Shown here in pieces: positions 9,823-21,863 of a stretch of DNA of 64,000 nt. The position numbers and the translations under genes are program-made. The notes under the pieces are model-generated. The model was not told the DNA's origin and searched no databases. It saw nothing but the letters and a program-made list of their open reading frames with translations. Numbering within the stretch: the first letter of the stretch is position 1; each line of letters opens with the position of its first letter. The stretch lies in the NCBI RefSeq assembly GCF_000425265.1, contig NZ_AUDC01000012.1, forward strand, positions 124,001-188,000, given 5' to 3'. The DNA is from Maridesulfovibrio zosterae DSM 11974. Lineage in GTDB: Bacteria; Desulfobacterota; Desulfovibrionia; Desulfovibrionales; Desulfovibrionaceae.

Positions 9823-12800
9823 TCATTCGTTAATGAGCAGAGGCTCTTCTTCAAGTTCTTCAAGGAACTTGTCGGCACGCTCAGGTTGATCAGGTACGAT
9901 TATATCTGTGCGTGCGTACTTACGAAAACCTGTTCCCGCAGGAATCAGTCGACCAACAATAACGTTTTCTTTCAATCCGCGCAGGTAATCTTTTTTGCCG
10001 CTCAGGGATGACTCGGTAAGAACCTTAGTCGTCTCCTGGAATGATGCAGCAGAGATAAATGACGCAGTAGAAAGTGATGCCTGAGTAATACCCAGAACAT
10101 GAGTCTGAGCAGTCGCCGGCTTTTGTCCGTTATTGACAGCTTCCTGGTTGGTTTCCATAAACCGCTGCTTGTCCACCTGTTCGCCCACAAGAAAATGGGT
10201 CTCGCCGGGATCAACGACGCTGACCTTTTTGAGCATCTGGCGGACAATAACTTCGATATGCTTATCGTTAATTCCAACACCCTGGAAGCGGTAAACATCC
10301 TGAATTTCTTCAACCAGAAAGCGTGCAAGATATTTCTCACCTTTAACTTTCAGGATATCATGAAGCTCAGGCAGACCTTCAGTCATTAAATCACCTGCTT
10401 CAACGAAGTCACCTTCCTGAGCTGTGATATGACGACCTTTCGGTACGAGGTACTCTTTAGTGTCCCCTACTTCAGGTGTAACAACAATTTTGCGCTTGCC
10501 TTTGGATTCAGGTCCATAGGAGACCACACCATCAATCTCCGAAATGATTCCAAGTTCCTTTGGTTTGCGCACTTCAAACAACTCCGCTACTCGAGGCAGA
10601 CCACCAACAATATCTTTGGTTTTGGATGTCTCACGGAGTTTACGTGCGATAATGTCACCCGCATCGATGACACTACCGTCTTTAACCATCAAAATAGCAC
10701 CAACAGGTAGAGGATAAGTAGCTTTGAGGCTTGATCCTGGACGAGACAAGGGCTCGCCATCTTCACCGCAGATAGAAATTGACGGTTTAAAGTTTGTAGT
10801 ACGGTACTCAGTAATAGTATAAGTAGCCTGATTTGTGGCTTCATCAATACGTTCCTGAAAAGTTTTACCTTCAACAAGATCAGTAAACTTAACAATACCG
10901 CTTACGTCAGTTACGAATGGTTCAGAAAGTGGATCCCACTCGGCAAGTACTTCACCGGGGGTAATGCTCTGACCTTCTTCTACATAAAGTTTTGCACCAA
11001 GTGGAAGAACGTATTTTTCACGTTCTCTCCCCTGATCGTCAACAACACCGATCTGACAACTCTTACCGAGTACCATCTGGTGGCCGTCTTTGTTGCGAAC
11101 GGAACGCATACGGTTCAGAACGATTGTACCGTTATGCTGTGCTTCAAAAGATGACTGCTGAATTTCACGGCTGGCTGTACCACCAATATGGAAGGTACGC
11201 ATTGTCAGCTGTGTACCAGGTTCACCAATTGATTGAGCAGCAATAATACCTACTGTCTCACCCACATTTACAACATGTCCTCTGGCAAGGTCACGTCCGT
11301 AACACATAGCGCAGACGCCATGCTTACTGCGGCAAGTAAGAGGTGAACGTACTATCATCGAATTGATACCGTTCTCATCAATTATTTTTGCAGCCCTTTC
11401 GTCAATAAGAGTGTCAGCAGGAACAAGAATCTCGCCTGTTTCTTCTTTGACTACAGGGTAAATAGTTACGCGACCAAGAACTTTCTCAGAAAGTCTTTCC
11501 TTGATCTCGCCGCCCTTGATGTAGTGGGTAAGTTCAAGTCCGTCAACAGTGCGACAATCATGTTCAGAGACAGTAACATCCTGAACAACATCAACCAGAC
11601 GACGGGTAAGGTAACCTGAGTTAGCTGTTTTCAGCGCAGTATCGGCGAGACCTTTACGAGCACCGTGAGTTGAAATGAAGTACTGAAGAACTGACAGACC
11701 TTCACGGAAAGATGAAGTAATCGGAGTTTCGATAATTTCACCGGAAGGTTTCGCCATAAGACCACGCATACCTGCAAGCTGTCTCATCTGGTCCTGGTTA
11801 CCACGGGCACCAGAGTGGGCCATCATGAAGACCGGGTTAAAACTGGAGTTAGTCTGCTGCTTACCTGTTTTAGGGTCAACCAGAACATCAGTAGACATTT
11901 CGCGGGTCATCTCAGTTGAAACGTCGTTTGTAACTTTAGTCCAAACGTCAACAACCTTATTGTACTTTTCAGTACGGGTGATAATACCTTCACGATACTG
12001 CGCTTCAATGTTTTCAACTTCAGTATAGGCTGCGTCAAGCATTCCAGCCTTAGCAGCAGGAATAGTCAAATCTTTCAGACCGATAGTGATAGCTGCTCTG
12101 GTTGCATATTCGTAACCGAGATCCTTCAAGCGGTCACAAAGAATGACTGTAGCCTTACTACCTGCAGTACGGTATGCATTAGAAACAAGCCCGGCAATAT
12201 TTTTCTTGGTCATAACTTTGTTAGCATAGTCAAATCCCATTCCTTCCGGAACAAGTTCACCAACAAGAATACGACCGGCAGTTGTTTCAACAACCTCGCC
12301 TTCTACTTTTACTTTAATAGCAGCATGAAGACTGATTACATCCGCATCAAGAGCAGCAACCACTTCCCACGGAGCGGTGAAGGTCATGCCCTCCCCTTTT
12401 GCAAAAGCACGCTCAACAGTCAGATAATATAGACCAAGAACGATATCCTGCGAAGGGTTGATAATTGGCTGACCATTAGCAGGAGAAAGGATGTTGTTTG
12501 AAGACATCATTAGAACACGACACTCAATCTGCGCTTCGACAGAAAGAGGTACGTGAACAGCCATCTGGTCACCGTCAAAGTCAGCGTTATATGCTGAACA
12601 TACCAATGGGTGAAGCTGGATAGCCTTACCTTCAACAAGGGTAGGTTCAAAAGACTGAATACCGAGTCTGTGCAATGTAGGAGCACGGTTGAGCATAATT
12701 GGATATTCACGAACTACGTCATCCAGGATATCCCAGACAACCAGATCTTCACGTTCAACCATCTTTTTAGCGCTCTTGATAGTTGTAGCGATTTCTCTGC

Positions 12801-13977
12801 GCTCAAGCTCAGCATAAATGAAAGGTTTAAACAGCTCCAGAGCCATCTTCTTAGGAAGACCGCACTGATGCAGTTTCAGCTTCGGACCAACAACAATTAC
12901 TGAACGACCGGAGTAGTCAACACGTTTACCAAGCAGGTTCTGACGGAAACGACCTTGCTTCCCCTTAATCATATCAGATAAGGATTTCAAAGGGCGACCA
13001 TTAGTACCTGTGATAGCACGGCCACGACGTCCGTTGTCAAACAATGCATCGACAGACTCCTGCAGCATCCTTTTTTCGTTGCGGATGATGATGTCAGGAG
13101 CACCAAGCTCAATAAGACGTTTGAGACGGTTGTTTCTGTTGATAACACGACGGTAAAGGTCGTTAAGGTCGGATGTGGCAAAACGTCCGCCATCAAGAGG
13201 AACAAGAGGGCGAAGCTCAGGTGGAATGACTGGAATAACATCCATGATCATCCACTGGCAGTTGTTACCTGACTCAAGAAAAGCCTCAACAATTTTGAGA
13301 CGTTTAGTAAGCTTTTTCTTCTTGGTCTGAGAACGGGTAGTCAAAGACTCTTCACGAAGTTCATGCCTTAAAGTAGGCATATCAATCTGAGCCAAAAGAC
13401 CTTTGATAGTCTCAGCACCCATACCGACTTCGATAGCATCTTCACCATAATGATCTATAACCTGAAAATATTGATCTTCAGAGATAATCTGGTACTGCTT
13501 AAGCGGTGTTTCACCCGGATTTAGTACAATATAAGAATCAAAATACAAGACCTTTTCAAGATCGGCCATGGTAATATCAAGCAGGGTACCAATCTTGGAA
13601 GGAAGAGTTTTCAGAAACCAGATATGTGCAACCGGAGCAGCGAGCTCAATATGGCCCATGCGCTCACGTCTTACTTTCGAGGCAATAACTTCAACGCCGC
13701 ACTTTTCGCAGACAATGCCGCGGTGCTTCATGCGTTTATATTTACCGCAGTTACACTCGTAGTCTTTTACAGGCCCGAAAATCTTAGCACAGAAGAGACC
13801 ATCTCTTTCCGGCTTGAAAGTTCTGTAGTTAATGGTCTCGGGCTTCTTGACTTCACCAAAAGACCATTCTCTGATCTTCTCCGGAGAAGCAATGGAAATC
13901 TGAATACCTTTGAGGCCGCGTCCTGCGTGGCCTGCACCGGATGTTCTACGCATAGTGAACAGTTCGTCCAGACTCAT
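9823..13977 (-). CDS. rpoC: DNA-directed RNA polymerase subunit beta'
   Basis: The catalytic largest subunit of RNA polymerase. The 1384-residue chain has the N-terminal zinc-binding site (CNC...CEKC, about residues 75-95), the catalytic Mg-binding loop [12 protein letters not shown], and the trigger-loop region around [16 protein letters not shown]. It follows rpoB after a GC-rich hairpin. Length is normal for bacterial beta' without large lineage-specific insertions. Confidence 0.98.
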   Translation of the reverse strand: MSLDELFTMRRTSGAGHAGRGLKGIQISIASPEKIREWSFGEVKKPETINYRTFKPERDGLFCAKIFGPVKDYECNCGKYKRMKHRGIVCEKCGVEVIASKVRRERMGHIELAAPVAHIWFLKTLPSKIGTLLDITMADLEKVLYFDSYIVLNPGETPLKQYQIISEDQYFQVIDHYGEDAIEVGMGAETIKGLLAQIDMPTLRHELREESLTTRSQTKKKKLTKRLKIVEAFLESGNNCQWMIMDVIPVIPPELRPLVPLDGGRFATSDLNDLYRRVINRNNRLKRLIELGAPDIIIRNEKRMLQESVDALFDNGRRGRAITGTNGRPLKSLSDMIKGKQGRFRQNLLGKRVDYSGRSVIVVGPKLKLHQCGLPKKMALELFKPFIYAELERREIATTIKSAKKMVEREDLVVWDILDDVVREYPIMLNRAPTLHRLGIQSFEPTLVEGKAIQLHPLVCSAYNADFDGDQMAVHVPLSVEAQIECRVLMMSSNNILSPANGQPIINPSQDIVLGLYYLTVERAFAKGEGMTFTAPWEVVAALDADVISLHAAIKVKVEGEVVETTAGRILVGELVPEGMGFDYANKVMTKKNIAGLVSNAYRTAGSKATVILCDRLKDLGYEYATRAAITIGLKDLTIPAAKAGMLDAAYTEVENIEAQYREGIITRTEKYNKVVDVWTKVTNDVSTEMTREMSTDVLVDPKTGKQQTNSSFNPVFMMAHSGARGNQDQMRQLAGMRGLMAKPSGEIIETPITSSFREGLSVLQYFISTHGARKGLADTALKTANSGYLTRRLVDVVQDVTVSEHDCRTVDGLELTHYIKGGEIKERLSEKVLGRVTIYPVVKEETGEILVPADTLIDERAAKIIDENGINSMIVRSPLTCRSKHGVCAMCYGRDLARGHVVNVGETVGIIAAQSIGEPGTQLTMRTFHIGGTASREIQQSSFEAQHNGTIVLNRMRSVRNKDGHQMVLGKSCQIGVVDDQGREREKYVLPLGAKLYVEEGQSITPGEVLAEWDPLSEPFVTDVSGIVKFTDLVEGKTFQERIDEATNQATYTITEYRTTNFKPSISICGEDGEPLSRPGSSLKATYPLPVGAILMVKDGSVIDAGDIIARKLRETSKTKDIVGGLPRVAELFEVRKPKELGIISEIDGVVSYGPESKGKRKIVVTPEVGDTKEYLVPKGRHITAQEGDFVEAGDLMTEGLPELHDILKVKGEKYLARFLVEEIQDVYRFQGVGINDKHIEVIVRQMLKKVSVVDPGETHFLVGEQVDKQRFMETNQEAVNNGQKPATAQTHVLGITQASLSTASFISAASFQETTKVLTESSLSGKKDYLRGLKENVIVGRLIPAGTGFRKYARTDIIVPDQPERADKFLEELEEEPLLINE

Positions 13978-14011
13978 TAATATACCCCTTACATGAAAAG
14001 GTTTATTTAGT

Positions 14012-14036
14012 CGCGGGGCCGTATAACGGCCCCGCG
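14012..14036 (-). other. GC-rich hairpin between rpoB and rpoC
   Basis: A perfect 10-bp inverted repeat (CGCGGGGCCG/CGGCCCCGCG) with a 5-base loop begins 4 bases after the rpoB stop codon. No T tract follows on the minus strand, so it does not look like an efficient intrinsic terminator. It could slow polymerase or stabilise the upstream mRNA end. Confidence 0.7.
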
Positions 14037-14040
14037 TTCA

Positions 14041-17000
14041 TTATTTCTTATCAGCAGCTTCTTCGCTTTCGTCCTGAAGGAGGTGGACATCAAGTCCAAG
14101 CGACATCAATTCTTTAACCAAAACATTAAATGACTCAGGTAGACCGGCTTCAAGGAAGTTATCTCCCTTGACGATCTTCTCGTACATTTTAACACGGCCG
14201 GTTACGTCATCAGACTTAACGGTGAGGAATTCCTGAAGCAGGTAAGCTGCGCCATATGCTTCAAGAGCCCATACTTCCATTTCTCCGAGACGCTGACCAC
14301 CAAACTGAGCCTTACCGCCGAGAGGCTGCTGAGTAACCAGCGAGTAAGGACCTGTCGAACGTGCGTGAATCTTTTCATCAACCAGATGGTGCAATTTAAG
14401 GATGTACATTACACCTACAGTTACACGGTTATGGAAAGCATCCCCAGTACGACCATCATAAAGTGTAACCTTACCGTCATCAGGAATGCCTGTTTTCTTA
14501 ACCAGATCCCAGATTTCATCTTCTGTGGCTCCGTCAAAAACAGGAGTCTTGGTCACAATACCATGACGCGCCTTATTGACAGCAAGTCTGAACTCTTCAT
14601 CATCAAGTGAGTCAATGAGTTCATAAACATCTTCAGATTCAAAGGTACTTTTAATTTCCTGACGAATAACATCAAGGGCCTCGCCGGTATCAAGCATATT
14701 GGCGAACTTCTGTCCGATTGCCAATGCTCCCCAGCCGAGATGAGTTTCCATAATCTGACCAATGTTCATACGAGATGGAACACCGAGTGGATTCAAAACG
14801 ATATCCATTGGAGTACCATTATCAAAGAACGGCATATCCTGCTCAGGCAGAATACAAGAAACAACACCCTTGTTACCATGACGTCCAGCCATTTTGTCAC
14901 CCACGCTAAGCTTACGCTTAACAGCGATGTAGACTTTGACCATTTTGATGACGCCCGGAGGCAGATCGTCACCTTCAGTGACTTTTTCGCGCTTAACATC
15001 ATAGATGCCCTTAATAACGCGAATCTGCTTGTCGTATTCAGCGAGAAGCTGTTTTACAGCTTCATTTGTATCTTTATCTGTGAAAAGTCCGCCAAGTTTC
15101 TTCAAAGGAACTTCTGCGAGGATTTCATCAGTTATAATGTGTCCGGCTTCAGCAAGAACTTCGCCTTTTCTGCGGCCCATAAGAGTCTGTGCGATCTGCT
15201 TATTGGTAACAACAACTTTGATCTTGTCACGAGTCTTAATAGTGAGAGATTCGATATGCTTGCTTTCTTTCATATCGTGTTTAGCAAGCTCGAAATCCTC
15301 AATGGCTTTAGTACGATCGTCTTTCTCACCTGAGCGGCGATTAAATACTTTAACGTCAACAATAGTACCTTCGATTCCCGGCGGCACCTTGAGAGAAGTA
15401 TTTTTTACATCGCGAGCTTTATCTCCGAAAATGGCTCTAAGAAGCTTTTCTTCGGGAGTAAGCTGCGTTTCACCTTTAGGAGTGATTTTACCGACGAGAA
15501 TATCTTCAGGAGATATACGCGCACCAAGACGAATAATACCACACTCGTCAAGGTTGCTGAGCATATCTTCGCTAACGTTCGGGATATCACGAGTTACTTC
15601 TTCGGGCCCAAGCTTGGTGTCACGAGCGACGAGTTCAAATTCCTCAATATGGACAGAGGTAAAAACGTCTTCTTTAACTACACGCTCAGAAATAAGGATG
15701 GAGTCCTCAAAGTTAAAACCGCACCAAGGCATGAAAGCCACGAGAAGGTTCTTACCAAGTGCAAGTTCACCATCTTTAATACCTGGTCCGTCAGCAAGTA
15801 CTTCGCCTTTTTTAACTCGTTTACCAATAGGAAGTCTTGGACGCTGTCCATAGCATGAACTCTGGTTGGACTTATGCCATTTCTGAAGTTCGTAATGCTT
15901 GATTCCACCTGTAGCCGGAGAAGGACCATCGTCATATCTGACAACGAGACGCTCAGCGTCTACATAATCAATATATCCATCATTCTCAGCCAACAGGCAG
16001 CTACCGGAATCCTGAGCAACATTGGCTTCCATTCCAGTACCAACCAGAGGCTGGGAAGTTATAAGAAGAGGTACAGCCTGACGCTGCATGTTTGATCCCA
16101 TAAGAGCGCGGTTAGCATCGTCATGCTCAAGAAATGGAATCAGTGCAGCAGAAACAGAAACGGTCTGGCTGGGGCTGATATCCATGAGAGTAACGTCTTC
16201 ACTGGCCATCATGGAAACATCACCGTTCAAGCGTGATGTAACAAGCGGATTAGAGAATTTGCCATTTTCGTCGATAGGCGCATTCGCCTGAGCAACGACA
16301 TGACCAACTTCTCTGGTTGCGTCATAATAAAGGATTTCATCAGTCATGGTAGAATCTTTGATTGTCCGGTAAGGACTTTCAATGAAACCGAAATCGTTAA
16401 CCTTGGAGTAAGTGGTCAAGGAAACGATAAGACCGATGTTCGGTCCTTCAGGAGTCTCAATAGGGCAGATTCTGCCGTAGTGAGAAACGTGAACGTCACG
16501 GACCTCAAAACCTGCGCGTTCACGGGTAAGACCACCGGGTCCAAGAGCAGAAAGTCTGCGCTTGTGAGTTACTTCTGACAGCGGGTTGGTCTGGTCCATG
16601 AACTGTGACAGCTGTGAAGTTCCGAAGAATTCTTTAAGTACAGCAGCAACAGGTTTAGGGTTGATCAGATCATGAGGCATCAAAGTAGCCACTTCCTGGA
16701 GGCTCATGCGCTCCTTGATGGCTCTTTCCATGCGTACAAGACCTATTCTGTACTGATTTTCAACCAGTTCTCCAACAGGACGTACACGCCTGTTACCGAG
16801 GTTATCGATATCATCAGCAGGGCCGTGACTGTCTTTAAGCTTACAAAGCACTTTAACCGCAGTAAGAATATCTTCATTGGTAAGAGTTCTAAGCTCAAGA
16901 GGCGTATCTACATTGAGACGCGCATTCAGTTTATAACGACCGACGCTGGAAAGGTCATAGTAGTCAGAACTGCGAAACAGATTCTCAAAGAAGTTGGCAG

Positions 17001-18141
17001 CAATTTCGGCTGTAGGAGGAGAACTGGGACGCAATCTACGGTAAATCTCAATCTGAGCAGACTCAACATCGGTGCTTTTATCAAGCATCATGGAATCACG
17101 CAGAGCTGAAGAAACGTCCACACCCATTGTGTGCAGAACTTTTACTTCTTTGAGACCTACTTCAAGAATTCTTTCAAAGATTTCTTCAGTGATTTCATCA
17201 GCAGCTTCTGCAATAACTTCACCTGTATCAGGATCGGTAATATCATGGGAAGCAAACTGGCCCACTAGAGTCTTTGGATCTACTTCTATATATTCAATAC
17301 CGGCACGAACAATTTTTTTCCAAGCGAACTTGGTAACAGGTTTATCACGCTGAACAATGACTTTGCCATCTTCAGAACAGAGATCAACCCAAGCGTTCTC
17401 CTTGCGGTACTGATTTTCATCTACCTTACGGCGTACGATATGACGGTCAATCTGGAACTCTTCTACATTATAGTAATAGTCCAGAATGTCCTGCTTAGAC
17501 ATACCCATAGCTTTGAGTAGGACAGTAGCAGGCATCTTGCGACGACGGTCAATACGCACATAAAGAATATCTTTATGGTCGAAATCAAAATCCAACCATG
17601 AGCCGCGCATAGGAATAATTCTGCAGCTATAAAGAACTCGGCGACTTGTATGAGTTTTACCGGAATCATGTTCAAAGATGATACCGGGAGAACGCTGCAA
17701 CTGGTTAACAATTACGCGTTCAGTACCATTTATAATAAACGTGCCCTGCTCACTCATGAGCGGAACAGTTCCGAAATAGATATCCTGCTCTTTAATGTCG
17801 CGGATTGTTCTGCTTTCGGTCTCTTCATCTACATCAAATACAACAAGGCGTACCTTAATGCGGATAGGAGCTTCGTATGTAAGGCCTTTGGCAATACACT
17901 CGTCCATATCGTATTTAGGCTCACCTATGTCGTAGCTGACATATTCGAGACTTGCTGTTTTATTGAAGTCTTCAATCGGAAAAACCGAACGAAAAACCCC
18001 TTCTAAGCCGACATCAGCCCTGCTGGCAGGAGCTACGCCTTCTTGAAGGAATTTCTTGAAGGAATCCACCTGCAGTTCTAGCAAGTGGGGAATCGGTAAA
18101 GTAACTTTGATCTTTCCAAATATTTTTCTGAGCTGACCCAT
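14041..18141 (-). CDS. rpoB: DNA-directed RNA polymerase subunit beta
   Basis: Beta subunit of RNA polymerase, 1366 residues. Recognisable parts include the rifampicin-pocket region ([17 protein letters not shown] followed by [13 protein letters not shown]) with the wild-type D, H, R and S residues, and the C-terminal [24 protein letters not shown] clamp segment. It begins [13 protein letters not shown] 301-base gap separates it from rplL and contains a hairpin and a likely promoter. Confidence 0.98.
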   Translation of the reverse strand: MGQLRKIFGKIKVTLPIPHLLELQVDSFKKFLQEGVAPASRADVGLEGVFRSVFPIEDFNKTASLEYVSYDIGEPKYDMDECIAKGLTYEAPIRIKVRLVVFDVDEETESRTIRDIKEQDIYFGTVPLMSEQGTFIINGTERVIVNQLQRSPGIIFEHDSGKTHTSRRVLYSCRIIPMRGSWLDFDFDHKDILYVRIDRRRKMPATVLLKAMGMSKQDILDYYYNVEEFQIDRHIVRRKVDENQYRKENAWVDLCSEDGKVIVQRDKPVTKFAWKKIVRAGIEYIEVDPKTLVGQFASHDITDPDTGEVIAEAADEITEEIFERILEVGLKEVKVLHTMGVDVSSALRDSMMLDKSTDVESAQIEIYRRLRPSSPPTAEIAANFFENLFRSSDYYDLSSVGRYKLNARLNVDTPLELRTLTNEDILTAVKVLCKLKDSHGPADDIDNLGNRRVRPVGELVENQYRIGLVRMERAIKERMSLQEVATLMPHDLINPKPVAAVLKEFFGTSQLSQFMDQTNPLSEVTHKRRLSALGPGGLTRERAGFEVRDVHVSHYGRICPIETPEGPNIGLIVSLTTYSKVNDFGFIESPYRTIKDSTMTDEILYYDATREVGHVVAQANAPIDENGKFSNPLVTSRLNGDVSMMASEDVTLMDISPSQTVSVSAALIPFLEHDDANRALMGSNMQRQAVPLLITSQPLVGTGMEANVAQDSGSCLLAENDGYIDYVDAERLVVRYDDGPSPATGGIKHYELQKWHKSNQSSCYGQRPRLPIGKRVKKGEVLADGPGIKDGELALGKNLLVAFMPWCGFNFEDSILISERVVKEDVFTSVHIEEFELVARDTKLGPEEVTRDIPNVSEDMLSNLDECGIIRLGARISPEDILVGKITPKGETQLTPEEKLLRAIFGDKARDVKNTSLKVPPGIEGTIVDVKVFNRRSGEKDDRTKAIEDFELAKHDMKESKHIESLTIKTRDKIKVVVTNKQIAQTLMGRRKGEVLAEAGHIITDEILAEVPLKKLGGLFTDKDTNEAVKQLLAEYDKQIRVIKGIYDVKREKVTEGDDLPPGVIKMVKVYIAVKRKLSVGDKMAGRHGNKGVVSCILPEQDMPFFDNGTPMDIVLNPLGVPSRMNIGQIMETHLGWGALAIGQKFANMLDTGEALDVIRQEIKSTFESEDVYELIDSLDDEEFRLAVNKARHGIVTKTPVFDGATEDEIWDLVKKTGIPDDGKVTLYDGRTGDAFHNRVTVGVMYILKLHHLVDEKIHARSTGPYSLVTQQPLGGKAQFGGQRLGEMEVWALEAYGAAYLLQEFLTVKSDDVTGRVKMYEKIVKGDNFLEAGLPESFNVLVKELMSLGLDVHLLQDESEEAADKK

Positions 18142-18306
18142 CGTATCCTCATCAAGTGAGAAGGTTAGGGTTGGAATGAAGCAATTTGACGAACATCAAC
18201 CACTAAGATTTAATTATAAGTCAAAAAGTGCAAGATAAACAGAGGGCGGCAGAACAATTTTGCCTTTGAGAAAAATTTTTTAAATTTATTTTGAGAGCGC
18301 TAAGTC

Positions 18307-18364
18307 GATTCGGCTGCGCCTATTCCGAATCTTCCCAAAATAATAGATAAGGCAATTTTGTCAA
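18307..18364 (-). promoter_or_regulatory. Candidate rpoB promoter and downstream inverted repeat
   Basis: Reading the minus strand, TTGACA (18364-18359) and TATTTT (18342-18337) are separated by 16 bases, a good sigma-70-type arrangement placed between the rplL 3' hairpin and rpoB. Just downstream, 18307-18331 holds a 7-bp inverted repeat (GATTCGG/CCGAATC). The untranslated leader to rpoB would then be about 190 bases; beyond the repeat I see only AT-rich sequence. Confidence 0.5.
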
Positions 18365-18378
18365 TCTTTTTAACAGCG

Positions 18379-18419
18379 AGAAGAGCGCAACCCCGTTTTA
18401 CCAGGGTTTGCGCTCTTCT
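18379..18419 (-). other. Long hairpin after rplL (attenuator or processing site)
   Basis: A stem of about 15 bp (AGAAGAGCGCAA plus CCC, with one bulged base, against its complement) starts 24 bases after the rplL stop codon. It is not followed by a T run. In E. coli the rplL-rpoB gap holds a partial attenuator and an RNase III site; this hairpin is in the equivalent place, so a similar role is a reasonable inference. Confidence 0.6.
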
Positions 18420-18442
18420 GCTTAACGGCAATTTTGCTTCAA

Positions 18443-18826
18443 TTATTTCATTTCAGCGTCAGCACCGGCTTCAGTAAGCTGCTTGAGAGCTTCTTCTGCT
18501 TCTGCTTTTTCAACGCCTTCTTTGATAGCTGCGGGAACTCCATCAACTTTAGCTTTAGCTTCTTTCAGGCCGAGACCGGTCAGAGCGCGAACTGCTTTGA
18601 TGACAGCAATTTTGTTGCCGCCTGCACCTTTAAGGATTACGTCAAATTCAGTCTGTTCTTCTGCTGCTGCGCCACCGTCTGCTGCAGGCATTGCTGCTAC
18701 TGCTGCTACTGGTGCTGCTGCGGAAACGCCGAACTTTTCTTCGAGTTCTTTGATGAATTCGGAAAGTTCGAGAACGGTCATGTTAGAAATAAAATCTACT
18801 ACCTGATCTTTAGTGATATCTGCCAT
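18443..18826 (-). CDS. rplL: 50S ribosomal protein L7/L12
   Basis: Stalk protein that recruits translational GTPases. The 127 residues show the usual three parts: an N-terminal dimerisation helix pair, an Ala-rich hinge (about residues 36-58) and the C-terminal domain ending with GADAEMK. The conserved KAAVIKAVR-like segment reads [20 protein letters not shown]. It is preceded by an AGGAGG Shine-Dalgarno and lies 45 bases after rplJ. Confidence 0.97.
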   Translation of the reverse strand: MADITKDQVVDFISNMTVLELSEFIKELEEKFGVSAAAPVAAVAAMPAADGGAAAEEQTEFDVILKGAGGNKIAVIKAVRALTGLGLKEAKAKVDGVPAAIKEGVEKAEAEEALKQLTEAGADAEMK

Positions 18827-18871
18827 GGAAATTTCCTCCTGGGAATTCTTTGAGTTGCCTTGACTTGGCTA

Positions 18872-19393
18872 TTATGCAGCTTCTTTCTGATCTTTCACAG
18901 CGGAAAGAACATTGAGGAGACCGCGAGGTACGTTTGCGAGCAAGCTCACAAAGTTCGTAGGCACAGCATTCATTGTGCCAAGAGTCATGCCGAGGAGCTG
19001 TTCCTTGCTCGGGAGCTTGGAAAGCGCCTTCACGCCATCAGTGTCAAGATACTTGCCCTCAAGGGATGCAAAACGCATATCGAAAGTTTTACTTTCTTTA
19101 GCGAAATCAGCAACTGCTTTAGCTGCTGCAACAGGATCTTCATAACCCATTACAACTGCACAGTTTTCCTTGAATTTATCGGCGATGGTACCGTGATCGG
19201 TACCTTCAAAAGCCAACCGGGCCAGAGTGTTCTTGACTACTTGGCAATCGACACCGACATTTCTCAGGTTGGAGCGGAGCTGAGTAAACTCTTCCACACC
19301 AAGGCCTTTGAAGTCGGTAACGATGGCAATGCTCGCCCTTTCAGCTTTTTCTTTAAGCTGCTCAATAATCTGGGCTTTTTCTTGCCTGTTCAC
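18872..19393 (-). CDS. rplJ: 50S ribosomal protein L10
   Basis: L10 is the base of the L7/L12 stalk. The start is placed at the GTG at 19393-19391, giving [20 protein letters not shown] (173 residues), because AGGAG lies about 7 bases upstream and L10 proteins begin this way; a longer reading adds 13 residues without family support. The C-terminal helix that carries L7/L12 dimers is present. The ~145-base leader to rplA is where L10-L12 feedback normally acts. Confidence 0.94.
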   Translation of the reverse strand: MNRQEKAQIIEQLKEKAERASIAIVTDFKGLGVEEFTQLRSNLRNVGVDCQVVKNTLARLAFEGTDHGTIADKFKENCAVVMGYEDPVAAAKAVADFAKESKTFDMRFASLEGKYLDTDGVKALSKLPSKEQLLGMTLGTMNAVPTNFVSLLANVPRGLLNVLSAVKDQKEAA

Positions 19394-19504
19394 CGTAACA
19401 CTCCTAATGATTTGACCCGGAAAGCAAGTCAAAGTGTTGTCTCAACAGGATATTAAGGGACCATCCCACCTGCTTTCTTCGACTAAACTTCCCGTGTATT
19501 TAAA

Positions 19505-19535
19505 CATCAAGAGCCGCCCGAAGGCGGCTTTGATG
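19505..19535 (-). other. Hairpin between rplA and rplJ (L10 leader region)
   Basis: CATCAA-GAGCCGCC and its complement form a stem of up to 14 bp closed by a 4-base loop (TTCG on the minus strand), starting 2 bases after the rplA stop codon. There is no T run. The remaining 110 bases up to rplJ probably contain the L10 leader, but I could not match its kink-turn motif with confidence. Confidence 0.6.
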
Positions 19536-19537
19536 AT

Positions 19538-20242
19538 TTAGGACTCTGAATACTTTCTTGCAGACAAAGGATCTACTTTGAAGCCAGGACCCATAGTAGT
19601 AGCTATGGCAACAGCCTGCATGTAAGTTCCTTTAGCAGAAGAAGGTTTCATTTTAGCTACTGTTTCCAGCAGCGATTTAAGATTCTCAAGGAGCTTTTCA
19701 GCACCAAAAGAAACTTTACCGATAGGAGCGTGCAGAACACCGGCTTTATCAACCTTGAATTCTACGCGTCCTGCTTTTACTTCATTAACAGCTTTAGCCA
19801 CATCAAAAGTAACGGTGCCGGTTTTAGCGTTAGGCATCAGACCGCGAGGTCCGAGAACTCTACCGATCTGACCAATTTTGGCCATCATATCAGGAGTTGC
19901 AATGGCTTTATCAAAATCAAGCCAGCCTTCTTTAACCTTAGCAACCAAGTCATCGCCGCCGACAAAGTCTGCGCCTGCTTCCTTGGCTTCCGCTTCTTTT
20001 TCCCCGCTTACAAAGCAAGCTACTCTAACTTCTTTACCGAGACCGTTAGGCAGAGATACTGCACCACGAATCATCTGGTCAGAGTATTTAGGGTCGACGC
20101 CGAGGTTGATGGCAACATCAACAGTCTCGTCGAATTTGGCAAATGCCTTTTCAACAGCAGCCTTCACTGCTTCTTCCACGGTCAGACCGCGGAGTTCAGC
20201 ACCTTCAGTTGCTTTTCTGTAATTTTTTCCGTGCTTAGGCAT
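19538..20242 (-). CDS. rplA: 50S ribosomal protein L1
   Basis: L1 forms the mobile stalk at the E site and represses the L11 operon in E. coli. The 234 residues contain the signature near [18 protein letters not shown]. It starts [11 protein letters not shown] and follows rplK by 15 bases. Normal length. Confidence 0.97.
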   Translation of the reverse strand: MPKHGKNYRKATEGAELRGLTVEEAVKAAVEKAFAKFDETVDVAINLGVDPKYSDQMIRGAVSLPNGLGKEVRVACFVSGEKEAEAKEAGADFVGGDDLVAKVKEGWLDFDKAIATPDMMAKIGQIGRVLGPRGLMPNAKTGTVTFDVAKAVNEVKAGRVEFKVDKAGVLHAPIGKVSFGAEKLLENLKSLLETVAKMKPSSAKGTYMQAVAIATTMGPGFKVDPLSARKYSES

Positions 20243-20257
20243 GATCTATTCCCTCAC

Positions 20258-20683
20258 CTAGTCTGTGACTTCAATGCCCATACTGCGGGCTGTTCCCATG
20301 ATGGATTTCATGGCAGCTTCAGTATCGGCAGCGGTCAGATCTGGCGCTTTAAGCTCGGCAATTTCTTGAACCTGAGCTTTGGTCACCTTACCGACCTTGT
20401 TCTTATTAGGCTCACCGGAACCCTTTGCCAGCTTTGCAGCTTTAAGCAAAAGTGTGGATGCTGGTGGAGTCTTGGTAATGAAGGAAAAGGACCTGTCTTG
20501 GAAGACAGTGATGATCACCGGAATGATCATGCCCTTCTGATCCTGCGTTTTAGCGTTAAACGCTTTGCAGAATTCCATTATATTGACACCGTGCTGACCG
20601 AGCGCAGGTCCGACCGGAGGGGACGGATTGGCTGAGCCAGCCGGGATCTGAAGCTTAATTTTGCCTATTTCTTTCTTGGCCAT
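20258..20683 (-). CDS. rplK: 50S ribosomal protein L11
   Basis: L11 forms the GTPase-associated centre with 23S rRNA and is required for RelA activation in bacteria that have it. The 141 residues carry [20 protein letters not shown] at the N terminus, with the proline residues linked to thiostrepton response in other species. A small 7-bp hairpin (20708-20725) lies in the 74-base gap after nusG. Confidence 0.97.
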   Translation of the reverse strand: MAKKEIGKIKLQIPAGSANPSPPVGPALGQHGVNIMEFCKAFNAKTQDQKGMIIPVIITVFQDRSFSFITKTPPASTLLLKAAKLAKGSGEPNKNKVGKVTKAQVQEIAELKAPDLTAADTEAAMKSIMGTARSMGIEVTD

Positions 20684-20757
20684 CGCTTTATGTCCTATAT
20701 AAAATTCCAGTGAGGATACTCACTGTCGGAAATGAATATGCAGCAGTGCGGTCAGGA

Positions 20758-21318
20758 CTACCCTTTGGTAACCTGAACAAAGTCAAGTTCCACTGGGGTC
20801 TGGCGGCCGAAAATGGAGACTGACACCCGAAGCTTGCCTTTGTCGTAGTTGACATCTTCTACAACGCCGTTGAAACCACTAAAAGGTCCGTCAATAACCC
20901 TGACATCATCGCCACGGTCAAAGTTGAACTTAGGTCTCGGCTGCTCCTGACGGTCTTCCATCAGGCTCAGGATTTTGGCTGCTTCGCTGTCACGCATTGG
21001 TGTCGGGCGGTTTTTACCACCGATAAATCCGGTAACACGGGGAATAGACTGGATCAGATGCCATGATTCATCCTCCATGATCATTTTGATCATGACGTAG
21101 CCCGGATAAAATTTCCGGGTGGATGTTCTCTTTTCCCCTTTAACCAACTCGACAACTCTTTCCGTGGGAACGACTACTTCCTCGATCAGTCCTTTGTCCT
21201 GACCAGTTCTCATCATTTCACGAACAGTCTGCTCGACCCGCTGTTCAAAACCTGAATAGGTATGAACTATGTACCAGCGGGCTTTCCTTCCCTGAGGTTT
21301 TTCAGCGTCTGCGTTCAT
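20758..21318 (-). CDS. nusG: Transcription termination/antitermination factor NusG
   Basis: NusG binds the RNA polymerase clamp through its N-terminal NGN domain and links to Rho or S10 through its C-terminal KOW domain. In the 186-residue protein the NGN segment WYIVHTYSGFEQRVEQ (about 16-31) and the KOW motif DVRVIDGPFSGFNGVVEDV (about 132-150) are clear. It follows secE by 26 bases. Confidence 0.97.
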   Translation of the reverse strand: MNADAEKPQGRKARWYIVHTYSGFEQRVEQTVREMMRTGQDKGLIEEVVVPTERVVELVKGEKRTSTRKFYPGYVMIKMIMEDESWHLIQSIPRVTGFIGGKNRPTPMRDSEAAKILSLMEDRQEQPRPKFNFDRGDDVRVIDGPFSGFNGVVEDVNYDKGKLRVSVSIFGRQTPVELDFVQVTKG

Positions 21319-21344
21319 GTAGCTCTTTCCTATTTATGGGTTGA

Positions 21345-21599
21345 TTAAGACAGTATTGTCTCAACAAGCTTGCTGAGACCCATGTCAACAACACCCAGAA
21401 AAAGCGACATGACTACGACAAGGACCAAGACGGCGGTACAAGTCTGTATAGTCTCTTTCTGAGTAGGCCATACGACCTTCTTCATCTCGACCTTTGACTG
21501 TTCTAGGAACTCGGAAAACTCTTTGAGTTTACCGCTAAATCCTTGAGTCTCAGCTTTGGTCTGCTGAGCTCCCGCACCTTTATTTTTTTTCTTGGCCAT
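21345..21599 (-). CDS. secE: Preprotein translocase subunit SecE
   Basis: SecE clamps SecY in the SecYEG channel. The 84-residue short form has an amphipathic helix (SKVEMKKVVWPTQKETIQT) and one transmembrane helix (AVLVLVVVMSLFLGVVDMGL). The ATG at 21599 (MAKKKNKG) is preferred over a TTG four codons upstream. It is encoded between tRNA-Trp and nusG. Confidence 0.95.
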   Translation of the reverse strand: MAKKKNKGAGAQQTKAETQGFSGKLKEFSEFLEQSKVEMKKVVWPTQKETIQTCTAVLVLVVVMSLFLGVVDMGLSKLVETILS

Positions 21600-21618
21600 A
21601 TTGATTCCCAAAATGAAG

Positions 21619-21695
21619 TGGCAGGCCAGGAGGGATTCGAACCCCCAGCATTCGGTTTTGGAGACCGACGTTCTAGCCGTTGGAACTACTGGCCT
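21619..21695 (-). tRNA. tRNA-Trp (CCA)
   Basis: A 77-base cloverleaf with a 7-bp acceptor stem AGGCCAG/CTGGCCT, loop CTCCAAA giving anticodon CCA, T loop GGTTCGAATCC, and an encoded 3' CCA. It is located between rpmG and secE, a common arrangement. Confidence 0.95.
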
Positions 21696-21710
21696 GCTTA
21701 TTTATAGAAA

Positions 21711-21860
21711 CTACTTGTTTTCTTTATGAAGAGTATGCTTCTTATCAAAAGGGCAATACTTCATCAATTCGATACGACCAGTAGTGTTCTTCTTGTTCTT
21801 CATCGTCGAATAGTTACGACGCTTACACTCGGTGCACTGCATCTGGACTTTGACACGCAT
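21711..21860 (-). CDS. rpmG: 50S ribosomal protein L33
   Basis: A 49-residue protein starting [19 protein letters not shown]. The gene lies between tuf (3-base gap) and tRNA-Trp. The first zinc pair CTEC is present, but the second pair is incomplete: [11 protein letters not shown] has one cysteine where zinc-binding L33 has CxxC. It may therefore be a C-minus-like or weakly zinc-binding form. L33 lies near the E site of the large subunit. Confidence 0.93.
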   Translation of the reverse strand: MRVKVQMQCTECKRRNYSTMKNKKNTTGRIELMKYCPFDKKHTLHKENK

Positions 21861-21863
21861 GTC

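Noticed and set aside
15005-15853. A 282-codon plus-strand frame opposite rpoB
   Set aside because: Antisense shadow of rpoB with a Ser/Arg-rich product; no start signals.
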